Made by a program: the position numbers and the translations under genes. Shown piece after piece: positions 8,365 through 16,856 of a stretch of DNA of 64,000 bases. This stretch comes from Rhizobium leguminosarum bv. viciae USDA 2370. Its GTDB lineage: Bacteria; Pseudomonadota; Alphaproteobacteria; Rhizobiales; Rhizobiaceae. The notes under the pieces were generated by a model. It was not told the origin of the DNA. It saw nothing but the letters and a program-made list of their open reading frames with translations, and searched no databases. The stretch's first letter is position 1. Every line of letters starts with the position of its first letter. The stretch covers positions 771,235 to 835,234 of the forward strand of contig NZ_MRDL01000036.1 of the NCBI RefSeq assembly GCF_002008365.1. Direction: 5' to 3'.

Positions 8365-8799
8365 CTACGCGGCAAGAGCGGCGCGGGTTTTGCCGATCGT
8401 CAGAGCTGCCTTTGCCGCTTCACGGCCTTTCTCGACGAAGTGCGCGCGGTAGATCTGCTTGTGATGCTCGGTTTCCTGATACTGGTGCGGCGTCAACGAC
8501 ACCGACAGGACCGGCACGCCCGTATCCATGCCGGCGCGCATCAGCCCATCGACGACGGCCTGGGCGACAAATTCGTGGCGGTAGATTCCGCCGTCGACGA
8601 CGAAGGCGGCGGCAATGACGGCGCCGTAACGCCCGGTTGCCGCAAGATCGCGGGAAAGCAGCGGCATCTCGAATGCGCCGGGAACATCGAACACGTCGAC
8701 CTGCTCGGGCGGAACGAGCTGGTAGAAGCCATCAAGGGCGCGGTCGACGATGTCGGCGTGCCAGCTGGCTTTGACGAAGGCGTAGCGGGTGGGTGTCAC
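8365..8799 (-). CDS. ribH2: 6,7-dimethyl-8-ribityllumazine synthase, type II
   Basis: This 144-residue enzyme condenses 5-amino-6-ribitylaminouracil with dihydroxybutanone phosphate to the direct precursor of riboflavin. Visible features are FVKASWHADIVD (substrate loop), DVFDVPGAFEMPLL, GAVIAAAFVVDGGIYRHEFV and PVLSVSLTPHQYQE. The insert-rich pattern with YRHEF and HQYQETEHH resembles the decameric RibH2 of Brucella and Mesorhizobium rather than the icosahedral type. It starts with GTG at 8799 behind AAAGGAG. It stands alone, away from other rib genes, behind an FMN riboswitch, so it would be made when flavin is scarce. Confidence 0.93.
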   Translation of the reverse strand: MTPTRYAFVKASWHADIVDRALDGFYQLVPPEQVDVFDVPGAFEMPLLSRDLAATGRYGAVIAAAFVVDGGIYRHEFVAQAVVDGLMRAGMDTGVPVLSVSLTPHQYQETEHHKQIYRAHFVEKGREAAKAALTIGKTRAALAA

Positions 8800-8877
8800 G
8801 GTAATCTCCTTTGGCGAACAGACACATCACCCAAGGCGATCACGAACGTTCCCGACGGCCGCAAGGGCGGCAGGAAC

Positions 8878-9018
8878 GCACGTTCTCTTTCATCCGGACT
8901 ATGACCGTCGGCTCAGGCATCTCACCTGATCTGCTGACCCTTCCTGAGAAGGCGCTCGCGGGCTCGCAATCAAAATTGCATACCGCCGGTAGGGACTTTC
9001 ACCCCGCCCTGAGAACGG
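8878..9018 (-). ncRNA. FMN riboswitch (RFN element)
   Basis: Read on the minus strand, the sequence contains the conserved RFN blocks in order: TTCTCAGGGCGGGGTGAAA, GTCCCTACCGGCGGTA, the AGCCCGCGAGCGCC block, GGTCAGCAGATCAGGTG, GATGCCTGAGCCGACGG, and TAGTCCGGATGAAAGAGAACG-type closing bases. Both ends pair to form P1. It lies 80 bases upstream of ribH2 on the same strand. FMN binding would reduce ribH2 expression. Confidence 0.95.
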
Positions 9019-9263
9019 CACGAACAATAGGGGGAAGGCGGCGGGCTGGCAATAGGTCGAAATACTTTCGCGGCCGGAGCTGGATCAGGGCTCTCCAAGT
9101 GGCGATTTCGCTCGTTCGTCGATGGCGACGGGCAATCCCTCTTGCGGCGGAGGGGCATGCGCCTACATGCTCTCTGTGAGGACATCTAGGTCAGAAATAC
9201 CACGACAAGACAGGACGCGCTGTCTCCGCCTGGGCGGGGCCGTGACAACCATGGGAGAGAGTG

Positions 9264-9710
9264 ATGCCAGAATCTTTCGTCGTTCACCGCGAGGCGCATA
9301 TCGCGGCGCCGCCGGCCGCGGTGTTTGCGCTGATGACCGATCCGGAGAAGATCCTGCGCTGGATGGGAACGGAAGCGCAGGTCGAGCCGCAGCCCGGCGG
9401 GCTCTATCTCGTCAACGTCACCGGCGCCCGCTTTGCGCGCGGCTCGTTTCGTGAAGTGGTGCCGGTTCATCGCCTTGCCTACAGCTTCGGCTGGGACGGC
9501 AGCGAGGTGGTGCCGCCGGGGTCGAGCCTGGTCGAGATCGACCTGATCGAGCAGGGAGGCGGAACGCTGTTGCGGCTCACCCATAGCGGTCTGCCCAGTG
9601 CTGATCAATGCGCCGGCCATGCGGAAGGCTGGGCCCATTACCTCGGGCGGCTGACCGAAGTCGCCGCCGGGCGTGATCCAGGTCCTGACCCTTTTTACGG
9701 CAGGACGTAG
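9264..9710 (+). CDS. SRPBCC (AHSA1-like) domain protein
   Basis: This 148-residue protein is a single START/Bet v 1-like domain: VHREAHIAAPPAAVFALMTD, KILRWMG, PGGLYLVNVTG, a central FREVVPVHRLAYSFGW, and a C-terminal helix (GHAEGWAHYLGRLTEVAAG). This pattern is typical of the AHSA1/polyketide-cyclase group that binds hydrophobic ligands. ATG 9264, preceded by GGGAGAGA, is preferred to the overlapping GTG at 9261. In rhizobia such genes often accompany an ArsR repressor, but none is adjacent here. The ligand is unknown. Confidence 0.85.
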   Translation: MPESFVVHREAHIAAPPAAVFALMTDPEKILRWMGTEAQVEPQPGGLYLVNVTGARFARGSFREVVPVHRLAYSFGWDGSEVVPPGSSLVEIDLIEQGGGTLLRLTHSGLPSADQCAGHAEGWAHYLGRLTEVAAGRDPGPDPFYGRT

Positions 9711-9742
9711 CCCAGCTTTCCGCCTTCAACATCGCCCGCTGC

Positions 9743-9855
9743 CAGAACAGGATGATTATAGGCTGGATCGGCCAAAAGTCTGAATTCTGTTCTAAAGCAA
9801 AGAGTTGGGGCATGAGGTCGTCCGAAAACCGCTCACACTTTTCGGCATCATGCTC
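9743..9855. repeat. RIME-like intergenic element, copy 2
   Basis: This second copy of the element at 5071-5182 is in the same orientation and somewhat diverged (CCAGAACAGGATGATTATAGG at the left end, TTTTCGGCATCATGCTC at the right). It sits directly downstream of the SRPBCC gene. Confidence 0.8.
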
Positions 9856-9942
9856 CAGCGCCAAACATGAACGCGCAGTTCATCTCCAGTTCAATTTAGC
9901 GGCCATAAAGTGGGGACGGCTGGATTGAAAATGGAGTTCTCG

Positions 9943-10251
9943 ATGAAAGCGCTTTCTATCGCGGCCGCCTTGCTCGTTGGCGGCCTCTCGATCGGCACAG
10001 CTGAGGCGATGCCGATGGGGACAATTAATGTCCAGAGCAATGTCACAAAGGTCGACTACGCCTGCGGTCGCGGCTGGCATCTGACGCGCTGGGGCGAATG
10101 CCGGCGAAACTGGAGACGCCCGCCGCCGGTAGCTTTCTACGGTGGTCCGCCCCGCTGGGGCTGGGAGCGGCGTCACCGGGATTGGGATGGCCCGCGCTGG
10201 CGCCATGAGAGGCGCTGGGATCGCGACCGGCGTTGGCGGGATGACGACTAA
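9943..10251 (+). CDS. Small secreted GCG_CRPN-type protein
   Basis: This 102-residue protein has a signal peptide (MKALSIAAALLVGGLSIGTAEA). The mature part begins with a segment containing the motif YACGRGWHLTRWGECRRN, which matches the GCG_CRPN prefix found before arginine/tryptophan-rich tails in rhizobial exported proteins. The tail (residues about 60-102) is highly basic and rich in W, R and D. ATG 9943 is preferred because GGAG lies 8 bases upstream; ATG 9931 is in frame. The function is unknown. A strong terminator follows. Confidence 0.75.
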   Translation: MKALSIAAALLVGGLSIGTAEAMPMGTINVQSNVTKVDYACGRGWHLTRWGECRRNWRRPPPVAFYGGPPRWGWERRHRDWDGPRWRHERRWDRDRRWRDDD

Positions 10252-10276
10252 GGGTCTCGCTTAGATGTAATGGATG

Positions 10277-10308
10277 AAGGCCGGAGCGATTTTCGCCCGG
10301 CCTTTTCT
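10277..10308 (+). terminator. Rho-independent terminator
   Basis: AAGGCCGG (10277-10284) pairs with CCGGCCTT (10297-10304), with an inner GCG/CGC extension and a TTTT run. It lies 25 bases after the small secreted protein gene. Confidence 0.85.
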
Positions 10309-10364
10309 AATGAACAGCTTCACCGACGCTGACAGCCAGCGTTCTCCCGATTTGCCCGAGAGGG

Positions 10365-10589
10365 TCAGATGCTGCCGACGAGCCAGTGCTTGTCGTCGAT
10401 CAATTCCTCGAGCTCGATGGGATCCTTGACGCCGAATTCGAACCATTCGACGAGTTCTTTCGCCTTGCGGCTGCTCTCCTCCGCCGTCAGCTCGACCTGA
10501 TACCTTTCGCACCATCGCCGAAGGATCGACGTCAGCAGCGTCATGTCATTCCCATCCAGCGGATCTTTCGGCCAGAATATCGTGCCCAT
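10365..10589 (-). CDS. Small conserved hypothetical protein
   Basis: This 74-residue acidic, helical protein (MGTIFWPKDPLDGNDMTLLT at the start, then RRWCERYQVELT and KAKELVEWFEFGVKDP) has no recognised domain. ATG 10589 is preferred because GAGGGG lies 5 bases upstream. The composition looks like a real protein and the gene is isolated, convergent with the preceding secreted protein. I do not recognise a function. Confidence 0.6.
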   Translation of the reverse strand: MGTIFWPKDPLDGNDMTLLTSILRRWCERYQVELTAEESSRKAKELVEWFEFGVKDPIELEELIDDKHWLVGSI

Positions 10590-10793
10590 CGTACCCCTCA
10601 ATCACACGATGACGAACGGCCCTATAATGGAATCAAAGTCGCGCAAGTTTAAAGTGTTTATTTTTTGTTTTCCACCGTGGCGAATGGTATTCGACAGGGG
10701 AGCGGACGTCCTTTTTCGAACCCGGGGATGACCGCAAGCGGTCACACCGGGGATGTCCTTGCGGCCGCCCCGGCGAGCGTGCGATGTTAAGCC

Positions 10794-11912
10794 ATGGATC
10801 TGCCGTCCCCCCTTGCCTGGCTGGTTGACGAGGCCGGCGCCTCGCCCGGTCCCGAACGGTTTCTGGCCGAACTCGGGCGCCGGCTGCTGGCTGATGGCCT
10901 GCCGATTTCCGGCGGCGCGCTGACACTTTCGGTGCCGCATCCGATCATCGCGCGGCGCACCTGGCTGTGGCGGGCCGAGACCGGTGCTGTCATCGAGGCG
11001 TTGGCCTTCGCCGCGGCTCCGCAGAGTGAGGCCGGGCGCGAGTGGCTGGCCGGGCTGGGACCGGTATGGGAGGACAGGATCGGGCTTGCACAGGACAATC
11101 AGATATCTGACAGACGGGTGCTCGGCTGGGCGGGTATCGCCAATGGGGCAGGGGCCGGTGCATTCGGCCCGGCTGAGGCTGGCCTGCTGCGCGAGGTCGC
11201 GCGTTTTGCTGGAGCGCCGCTCGCCGCATTGGCGGCGCGGGAGGCGAAGGCCGCGCTGCTTGAAGCCTATCTCGGCCGGCGCAGCGCCGCCCGGGTGCAG
11301 GCCGGCGCCCTTGCCCGCGGCACCGGCGAGACCATCCGCGCAGCCCTTCTCTGCGCCGATCTGCGCGACTTCACCGCGCTCTCCGAGGTGACAGAGCCTC
11401 ACGTGATGATCACTGCACTAGACGCCTGGTTCGACCGTGTCGCAGGCGCCGTGCATGCCTTCGGGGGCGAGGTGCTGAAGTTCATCGGCGACGGCGTGCT
11501 GGCGATCTTTCCGGTCACGGCCACGTCGAGCGAGGGCGACGCCGCCCGAGGGGATTGCGAGGCCTGCGAGGCAGCACTGCGCGCGGTCGCCGCCAGCCGC
11601 GCCGGCATGGCCCATCTCGATCAGGTGCGCCATGCGCAGGGGCTGGCGCCGCTGCCCTTCGGCGCAGCATTGCATTTCGGCGAGATCCTGTGGGGCAATA
11701 TTGGTGCTGCCGACCGGCTGGACTTTACCGCCATCGGCCCCGCCGTCAATCTGGTCAGCCGGCTGGAAGGGCTGTGTAAGCCGCTCGGCCGAAGCGTGCT
11801 GATCTCGGGCGCGGTTGCGGCGAATACGGCGACGGCACTGATGCCGCTCGGAGAGCACAGCTTGCGTGGCATCGCCGACCCTTGCGCGGTCTTCACCCTG
11901 CCTGAGGATTGA
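10794..11912 (+). CDS. Class III adenylate cyclase with GAF-like N-terminus
   Basis: This 372-residue soluble protein has an N-terminal region (residues about 1-155) compatible with a GAF-like sensor and a C-terminal class III cyclase domain (about 180-365). The catalytic set is visible: metal aspartates D189 (ADLRDFT) and D233 (GDGVLAIF), adenine-selecting K229 and the threonine in DFTAIG, and the transition-state residues N319 and R323 (NLVSRLEGL). The K/T pair points to ATP as substrate and to the class IIIb group. There is no membrane segment. It is followed 73 bases later by an ArsR-like regulator with its own palindromic control region, so it is probably a separate unit. Confidence 0.88.
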   Translation: MDLPSPLAWLVDEAGASPGPERFLAELGRRLLADGLPISGGALTLSVPHPIIARRTWLWRAETGAVIEALAFAAAPQSEAGREWLAGLGPVWEDRIGLAQDNQISDRRVLGWAGIANGAGAGAFGPAEAGLLREVARFAGAPLAALAAREAKAALLEAYLGRRSAARVQAGALARGTGETIRAALLCADLRDFTALSEVTEPHVMITALDAWFDRVAGAVHAFGGEVLKFIGDGVLAIFPVTATSSEGDAARGDCEACEAALRAVAASRAGMAHLDQVRHAQGLAPLPFGAALHFGEILWGNIGAADRLDFTAIGPAVNLVSRLEGLCKPLGRSVLISGAVAANTATALMPLGEHSLRGIADPCAVFTLPED

Positions 11913-11928
11913 GCTGCGGATAGGACAC

Positions 11929-11970
11929 TTGCATTTATGCAAAGAAAGCTTTGCAAAGATATCTTTGCAA
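11929..11970. promoter_or_regulatory. Overlapping TTGCAAAG palindromes, likely operator
   Basis: The 73-base gap before the ArsR-like gene holds three overlapping palindromes built from one motif. They are TTGCATTTATGCAA (11929-11942), TGCAAAG with CTTTGCA (11938-11944 and 11949-11955), and the perfect 20-mer TTGCAAAGATATCTTTGCAA (11951-11970), which ends 15 bases before the ATG. This is what an autorepressor operator would look like. Confidence 0.65.
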
Positions 11971-11985
11971 TAGTAGGCTTCCGGC

Positions 11986-12630
11986 ATGAAAAATCCGCGC
12001 CCGCAGCCTGGTCAATCCGCCACCGCACCCCGCACCCTCAGCCGTGTCGTGCCCGATCCAACCGCGCTGAAGGCGCTGACGCATCCTGTCCGGCTACGCA
12101 TGCTCGGCATGCTGCGGGTCGATGGACCCGCCACCGCGACGCAGCTTGCGGCGCGGCTCGGGCTGAATAGCGGCGCGACCAGCTATCACCTGCGTCAGCT
12201 CGCCCAGTACGGCTTCATCGAGGAAGCGCCGCATGCTTCGCGGCGCGACCGCTGGTGGCGCGCCAGCCACGAGCTCACCTCGGTGCCGGCAAGCGAGGTT
12301 GAGGGCGAAGCGCTGGATCTCGATCTCGCCTTCAACCAGGCGATACTCTCTCTGCAGGTCGGCCATATGCAGCAGGCGCTGGAGGAATATGCCGAGCTGC
12401 CGGCGGAATGGCGCAAGGCGAGTACAGCCAGCGACATCATCATCCCGATGACGGCGGAACAGGCCGAAGCCCTGACCAGGCGGCTGACCGATATCATTCT
12501 CGAAGCGATGCGGGTGGCTCCGCCTTTGGGAGAGCTCGCACCCCCGGATATGGTTCCTTTCTCGATCATGCTGCACGCCTTTCCCTATCCGGGCCGGCTC
12601 CCGCATCGCGAGGGGGATGATGGGTCATGA
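11986..12630 (+). CDS. ArsR-like winged-helix regulator
   Basis: This 214-residue protein has an N-terminal helix-turn-helix of the ArsR/HTH_20 type: LKALTHPVRLRMLGMLRVDG, then TQLAARLGLNSGATSYHLRQ and FIEEAP with the wing RDRWWRASH. The C-terminal 120 residues are helical and lack the metal-binding cysteines of true ArsR sensors, so the ligand is probably organic. The stop overlaps the start of the following MFS gene as ATGA, so the regulator and exporter are translationally coupled. Three palindromes just upstream suggest autoregulation. The pair looks like a self-controlled drug or metabolite efflux unit. Confidence 0.88.
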   Translation: MKNPRPQPGQSATAPRTLSRVVPDPTALKALTHPVRLRMLGMLRVDGPATATQLAARLGLNSGATSYHLRQLAQYGFIEEAPHASRRDRWWRASHELTSVPASEVEGEALDLDLAFNQAILSLQVGHMQQALEEYAELPAEWRKASTASDIIIPMTAEQAEALTRRLTDIILEAMRVAPPLGELAPPDMVPFSIMLHAFPYPGRLPHREGDDGS

Positions 12631-13871
12631 AGAAGGGCGGGCCATTCCTGGCGCTTGCCGCGGCCGAGACGCTTTCGCTTTCCGGCACGCGGCTGTCGAC
12701 CATCGCTATTCCCTGGCTGGTGCTGAGCACGACGGGCAGCCCCGTTTTAACAGGGCTGACGGCGATGATGGAGATGCTGCCCTATGTCGCCGCCAAGGCG
12801 CTCAGTGGGCCGCTGATCGACCGCGTCGGCCCGAAGCGCATCGCTGTCGTCTGCGACATCGCTTCGGTGGCCGTGGTGATGCTGGTGCCGATGCTCGACT
12901 GGTTCGGCCTGCTTGGTATGCCGCTGCTGCTGCCTGTTGTCTTTGCCATGGGTGTGCTGCGCGGTCCATCCGATGCTGCCAAACAGGCGATGGTGCCGGA
13001 TATTGCCGAATTGGCGGCCGTGCCGATCGAACGGGTGACCGGCGTCGTCGGCGCCATCGAGCGGCTGGCCTCAACGGCGGGTGCTGCGGGTGCCGGAGCG
13101 CTGATCGGCTTGATCGGCCCGGGCCAGGCGCTCGTCGTCAATGCCATTACCTTCGCTGCCGCGGCGCTGATCGTTGGAGTGGGCATCCCCGGGCTCAGGA
13201 GTATGTCTGAGCTACGCGACGCGCCCGAGGCCCGGCCGGGCGGGATGTCGTCCTATCTCGGCGATCTCAGGGAAGGCTGGCGCTTTCTGCGCGGCGACGC
13301 GGTCCTCGTCAGCATTGTCATCATGGTGGCGACCACCAACCTGCTGGACCAGGCCTATCACGCGGTGCTGCTGCCCGTCTGGACGCAGAGCTCAGGCCAT
13401 GGCCCGGAATTGCTGGGGGCGATGTTTTCGGCCTTCACCGGCGCCTCGATCGCGGGTGCTGCGATTGCCGCTGCGATCGGCGAGCGGATGCCGCGCCTGA
13501 TGGTTTATACCGTGGCCTTCCTGCTGACCGGATTTCCGCGCTTTCTCGTTATTGCGCTGGATGCGCCGCTCTCCCTCATCTTCCTCACCCTGACAATCGC
13601 GGGATTTGCCTCGGGCTTCCTCAATCCGATCCTGTCGGCAGTGATCTTCGAGCGCATCCCCAAGCCGCTGACCGGCCGTGTCACCGCGATGAACGCCGCC
13701 CTCTGCTTCGCGCTCATCCCCTTCGGCGGCCTCGTCGGCGGCGCACTGATCAGCATGATCGGCCTTGCCGCGGCGCTCTCGCTCACCGGGCTCGCCTATC
13801 TCGCCGCAACGCTCTTTCCCCTGGCGCTGAAGAGCTTCCGCGGCTTCTACAAGCCTATCACCCAGAGCTAG
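12627..13871 (+). CDS. MFS transporter
   Basis: This 414-residue integral membrane protein has about 12 membrane helices and the major facilitator A-like motif GPLIDRVGPKRIAVV after helix 2. The pattern LSLSGTRLSTIAIPWLVLST at the N-terminus and VTAMNAALCFALIPFGGLVG near the C-terminus resemble the enterobactin exporter-like (EntS/MFS_3) branch. Its start lies inside the stop of the ArsR-like gene. It probably exports the compound sensed by that regulator. The 3' end overlaps the convergent LysR gene by 14 bases. Confidence 0.88.
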   Translation: MKKGGPFLALAAAETLSLSGTRLSTIAIPWLVLSTTGSPVLTGLTAMMEMLPYVAAKALSGPLIDRVGPKRIAVVCDIASVAVVMLVPMLDWFGLLGMPLLLPVVFAMGVLRGPSDAAKQAMVPDIAELAAVPIERVTGVVGAIERLASTAGAAGAGALIGLIGPGQALVVNAITFAAAALIVGVGIPGLRSMSELRDAPEARPGGMSSYLGDLREGWRFLRGDAVLVSIVIMVATTNLLDQAYHAVLLPVWTQSSGHGPELLGAMFSAFTGASIAGAAIAAAIGERMPRLMVYTVAFLLTGFPRFLVIALDAPLSLIFLTLTIAGFASGFLNPILSAVIFERIPKPLTGRVTAMNAALCFALIPFGGLVGGALISMIGLAAALSLTGLAYLAATLFPLALKSFRGFYKPITQS

Positions 13872-14790
13872 CGTCGCGGTTGCTTGCCTGGCCCAGGTGC
13901 CCAAGCTCCTCGACCATCAGATCGATGAAACGGCGGACACGCGGTTCCAGCAGGCGTTTGTCGGGATAGAGAGCGACGATCTTTGCGTCGTCAGTTTCGA
14001 GGCCGGGCAGGACCTGCCGGAGGCGCCCGGCGAGGAGATCATCGGCGACGAGAAAATCGGGAAGGAGGGCAATCCCTAGTCCCGCCAGGGCGGCGTCGCG
14101 GATCGCCTCTGCGCTGTCGAGCCTCAGACGGCTGCGCCCTTGCGCTTTGACCCAGGGACCGCCTTCCCCGCGAAAGCGCCAGCCCTGCCTTTGATTGCGG
14201 CTGGCAAAGATCAGGCAGTCGTGGGCCGTGATATCGTCGATATCGCCCGGCTCCCCGCGCTCTGCGAGGTAAGACGGCGAAGCGCAGAGCCGCGCCTTGT
14301 ATCTGGCGACCGTGCGCGCGATCAGGCCGGTGTCCGTCGCCGTCGCGCCGATCCGGATTGCCAGATCGAAGCCGTCCTCGACGATGTCGGCCGGGCGATC
14401 GGTGAAGCTCACTTCGACCTGGATGTCGGGCCAGGCCCGAAGATATTTTTTAAGCAGGGGCAGCATGACGAGCCGCCCGAAGGCATCGGGAACAGTGAGC
14501 CTGAGAACGCCTCGCGGCGTGCTGTTCTGCCCTGCCACGCTCGCCTCCGCCTCGTCGACCGATGTAAGAATCTGCAGCCCGCGCTCGTAGAACATCCGGC
14601 CTTCGTCGGTCAGGCTCAGCGTCCTCGTCGTGCGGTTGAGCAGGCGCGCGCCGAGCCGGTCTTCCAGGCGGATGACCGCCTTGCCTGCCGCCGAACGGGA
14701 AAGGCCCATGGCTTGGCCGCCGGCGATAAAGCTCCCCGCATCGACGACGGCCATGAAGATCAGGATATCGTTCAAGTTTGTACGCGGCAT
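13858..14790 (-). CDS. LysR family transcriptional regulator
   Basis: This 310-residue regulator starts NLNDILIFMAVVDAGSFIAG and carries the recognition helix GLSRSAAGKAVIRLEDRLG. The effector domain includes GVLRLTVPDAFGRLV and DFLVADDLLAGRLRQVLP, as in the CrgA/DmlR-like group. It is convergent with the MFS gene and its upstream neighbour at 14986 is on the same strand, so the target is not evident. The start ATG at 14790 gives the expected length. Confidence 0.9.
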   Translation of the reverse strand: MPRTNLNDILIFMAVVDAGSFIAGGQAMGLSRSAAGKAVIRLEDRLGARLLNRTTRTLSLTDEGRMFYERGLQILTSVDEAEASVAGQNSTPRGVLRLTVPDAFGRLVMLPLLKKYLRAWPDIQVEVSFTDRPADIVEDGFDLAIRIGATATDTGLIARTVARYKARLCASPSYLAERGEPGDIDDITAHDCLIFASRNQRQGWRFRGEGGPWVKAQGRSRLRLDSAEAIRDAALAGLGIALLPDFLVADDLLAGRLRQVLPGLETDDAKIVALYPDKRLLEPRVRRFIDLMVEELGHLGQASNRDASSG

Positions 14791-14985
14791 GAGGCAACTC
14801 GAGCGGTTCGGCTAGATCAATAAGTCGGGCAGTCATGGGATCGTTCAAGGCCCGGACCATCAACGCCCATCGCGGCAGTAAGGTCCCCTACGCTTCGCTT
14901 CTATGTAGACGTCCTTTCGCCAATCAACCTGCTATAGCAGCCATTGCACCGGATCGCAGGCAAAGATGGGCACTGGAAAGCCGGG

Positions 14986-15909
14986 CTACAGCATGTCGCC
15001 GAGGCTCCAGTGGTTGTTCCATCGGACGTCGATCTCGTCGTCGACATTCTGATATCTTATGTCGGTGGAGAGGCGCAGCCGCCGGCTGCGGTCCTGATTG
15101 ATGGTCGAGGCGTGGATCATGTAGGGCGAGTGGAGCACCACGTCACCGGCCTCATAATCGGCCGCGAGCCAGCGGGTGTCGAAGCGCTCCGCCATATCCG
15201 GGAGATCCTTCGAGACCCAGCCGCCTTCCGCCATGTGGCTGTTATAGGCGCTGATCCGCTCTTCCGGAGAAAGATCGCCACTCATGGCCCGGAACTCGGC
15301 TTCCATCTTGACGCCCAGCGCATGCGAGCCTTCGAGGTAAACCAAGCCGCCCATCTCGGTGGGGATGTCGCCGATTGGAATCCAGGCCGTCACCAGGCGG
15401 CTGGTGCCGCCGCGGAGATAGACGAGATCATAGTGGGCGGGCGTGGCCGTCGGCGATCCCGGCTGGATGAAACGCATGAGCTTGCGCTTATGCAGATAGG
15501 AAATGCCCTGCAGGAAATCGTCCATGAAGCGGGCGAGCGGCGGTTGCGCACAAAAGCCTTCATAGGCGGCTGAGCGGACGAGCGACATCAGGCGCCGGTC
15601 CGCCAGGCTCTTGTCGAAGCCACCGGCAGACGCAATGCCAAGGGAAAAATCGCTGCCGGACTCGACCAGTCCGGTTTCGGCGAGATGTTCGAAGACCCAG
15701 CGGCGGAAGTCGATCACGCCAGCCTTCGGCAGAAGGCTTTTCAGCCAGACATAGCCATCGTCCTGGTAGCGGCGGCGGATGGCGTCGACGCCGATGGCGG
15801 GATCGGTCGGCGTGAGCCAGCCCGTTCGCTCCGCAGGCAAGGTCCTGCCATGGGCGGCAAGGGAAAATTCCGGCTTTTGGACCTGCATGACGTCCGCAGC
15901 AATTGACAT
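14986..15909 (-). CDS. Phytanoyl-CoA dioxygenase family protein
   Basis: This 307-residue protein has a PhyH Fe(II)/2-oxoglutarate dioxygenase core. The iron ligands are visible as HYD in ATPAHYDLVY and a distal histidine in SPYMIHASTINQ, followed by the 2-oxoglutarate-binding arginine in RSRRLRLSTD. It starts at 15909 behind GGAGGAG; the longer frame to 15945 lacks support. It is divergent from an AraC regulator, the usual arrangement for inducible catabolic or natural-product hydroxylases. The substrate is unknown. Confidence 0.85.
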   Translation of the reverse strand: MSIAADVMQVQKPEFSLAAHGRTLPAERTGWLTPTDPAIGVDAIRRRYQDDGYVWLKSLLPKAGVIDFRRWVFEHLAETGLVESGSDFSLGIASAGGFDKSLADRRLMSLVRSAAYEGFCAQPPLARFMDDFLQGISYLHKRKLMRFIQPGSPTATPAHYDLVYLRGGTSRLVTAWIPIGDIPTEMGGLVYLEGSHALGVKMEAEFRAMSGDLSPEERISAYNSHMAEGGWVSKDLPDMAERFDTRWLAADYEAGDVVLHSPYMIHASTINQDRSRRLRLSTDIRYQNVDDEIDVRWNNHWSLGDML

Positions 15910-16006
15910 TTCACTCCTCCGTCGCTTGAGTTGGCTTGTCATCAATTACCTGATCCGGCGGGCCAACCGACATAGAGGAAATTCATACCTAGACTTTTCG
16001 CTCATC

Positions 16007-16831
16007 ATGAGAAACGCCGAAGCCATCTATAGAACGCCGCCTGCCGCTGCCGGCGGACTTGCTGTCACCGGCAGCGGCAGGCAGCAGGCCCGCCGCGCGG
16101 TGACGGAGCGGAAACTGCCGAGTTTCGCCGTTGTCCTGGTAGAGCGCGGGCAGGGCTGGCTGGAAACCGCCGCCAGCGGCCGCCTCAGCCTGACTGGACC
16201 TGCATTGTTCTGGCTGTTTCCCAACCGGGTGCATTCCTATGGCCCCGACGAAGGCGGCTGGGACGAGCGCTGGGCGCTTTTCGAAGGATCTTTCACGCGG
16301 GACTTCGTGAGGCTGAGGATCATCTCCGAGCGACATCCCGTCGTGGCTTTGCATCATCTCGATGAGGTGGTCCGGTTGTTCGGCAAGCTTCATGCCGATC
16401 TGCTTGACGATACCAATCTCGGGCAGGCATCGTCGGCATTGATGCTGCATCGCATTGTCATATCGGCCGCCAGACAGGTAAGCGGCGCGGCCGATCGACG
16501 CCAGGAAAGGCGCGACATGGCCGACATCGTGGAAACGCTACGGCGGCGGGCGATGAAACCATTGGACCTCGCAGCCTTTGCTGCCGAGCACGGTATGTCT
16601 CCGGCCACGCTGCGCAGGCGGTTCACGCTCGAAACCGGATTGCCTCCCAAGGCATTTCAGCTACGGGCGCGCATGGATCATGCCAAACAACTCTTGGCAA
16701 CCACCGACGAAAAGATCGAAACGGTGGCCGCCATGATCGGCTTGGACGATCCGTTTTATTTTTCGCGTGTTTTTCACGAACGCGAAGGCTGCAGTCCTCG
16801 CGAATTCCGCGAGAGGTATCCGCGAGTTTGA
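16007..16831 (+). CDS. AraC family transcriptional regulator
   Basis: This 274-residue protein has an N-terminal cupin-like sensing domain (VVLVERGQGWLETAASG, LFWLFPNRVHSYGP) and a C-terminal AraC double helix-turn-helix. The C-terminal part reads LAAFAAEHGMSPATLRRRF, then MIGLDDPFYFSRVFHEREG and SPREFRERY. I chose ATG 16007; the open frame extends further upstream but would run antisense into the PhyH gene. It is divergent from the PhyH dioxygenase gene across 97 bases and most likely controls it. Confidence 0.9.
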   Translation: MRNAEAIYRTPPAAAGGLAVTGSGRQQARRAVTERKLPSFAVVLVERGQGWLETAASGRLSLTGPALFWLFPNRVHSYGPDEGGWDERWALFEGSFTRDFVRLRIISERHPVVALHHLDEVVRLFGKLHADLLDDTNLGQASSALMLHRIVISAARQVSGAADRRQERRDMADIVETLRRRAMKPLDLAAFAAEHGMSPATLRRRFTLETGLPPKAFQLRARMDHAKQLLATTDEKIETVAAMIGLDDPFYFSRVFHEREGCSPREFRERYPRV

Positions 16832-16856
16832 GAGGCCGGCAGCTGTGGCCGGAGCG

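Noticed and set aside
10794..11912. Adenylate cyclase as partner of the Pycsar-type effector
   Set aside because: It is 9 kb away, has adenylate-type selectivity residues (Lys229 and Thr in DFTAIG) and is not in an operon with the effector.
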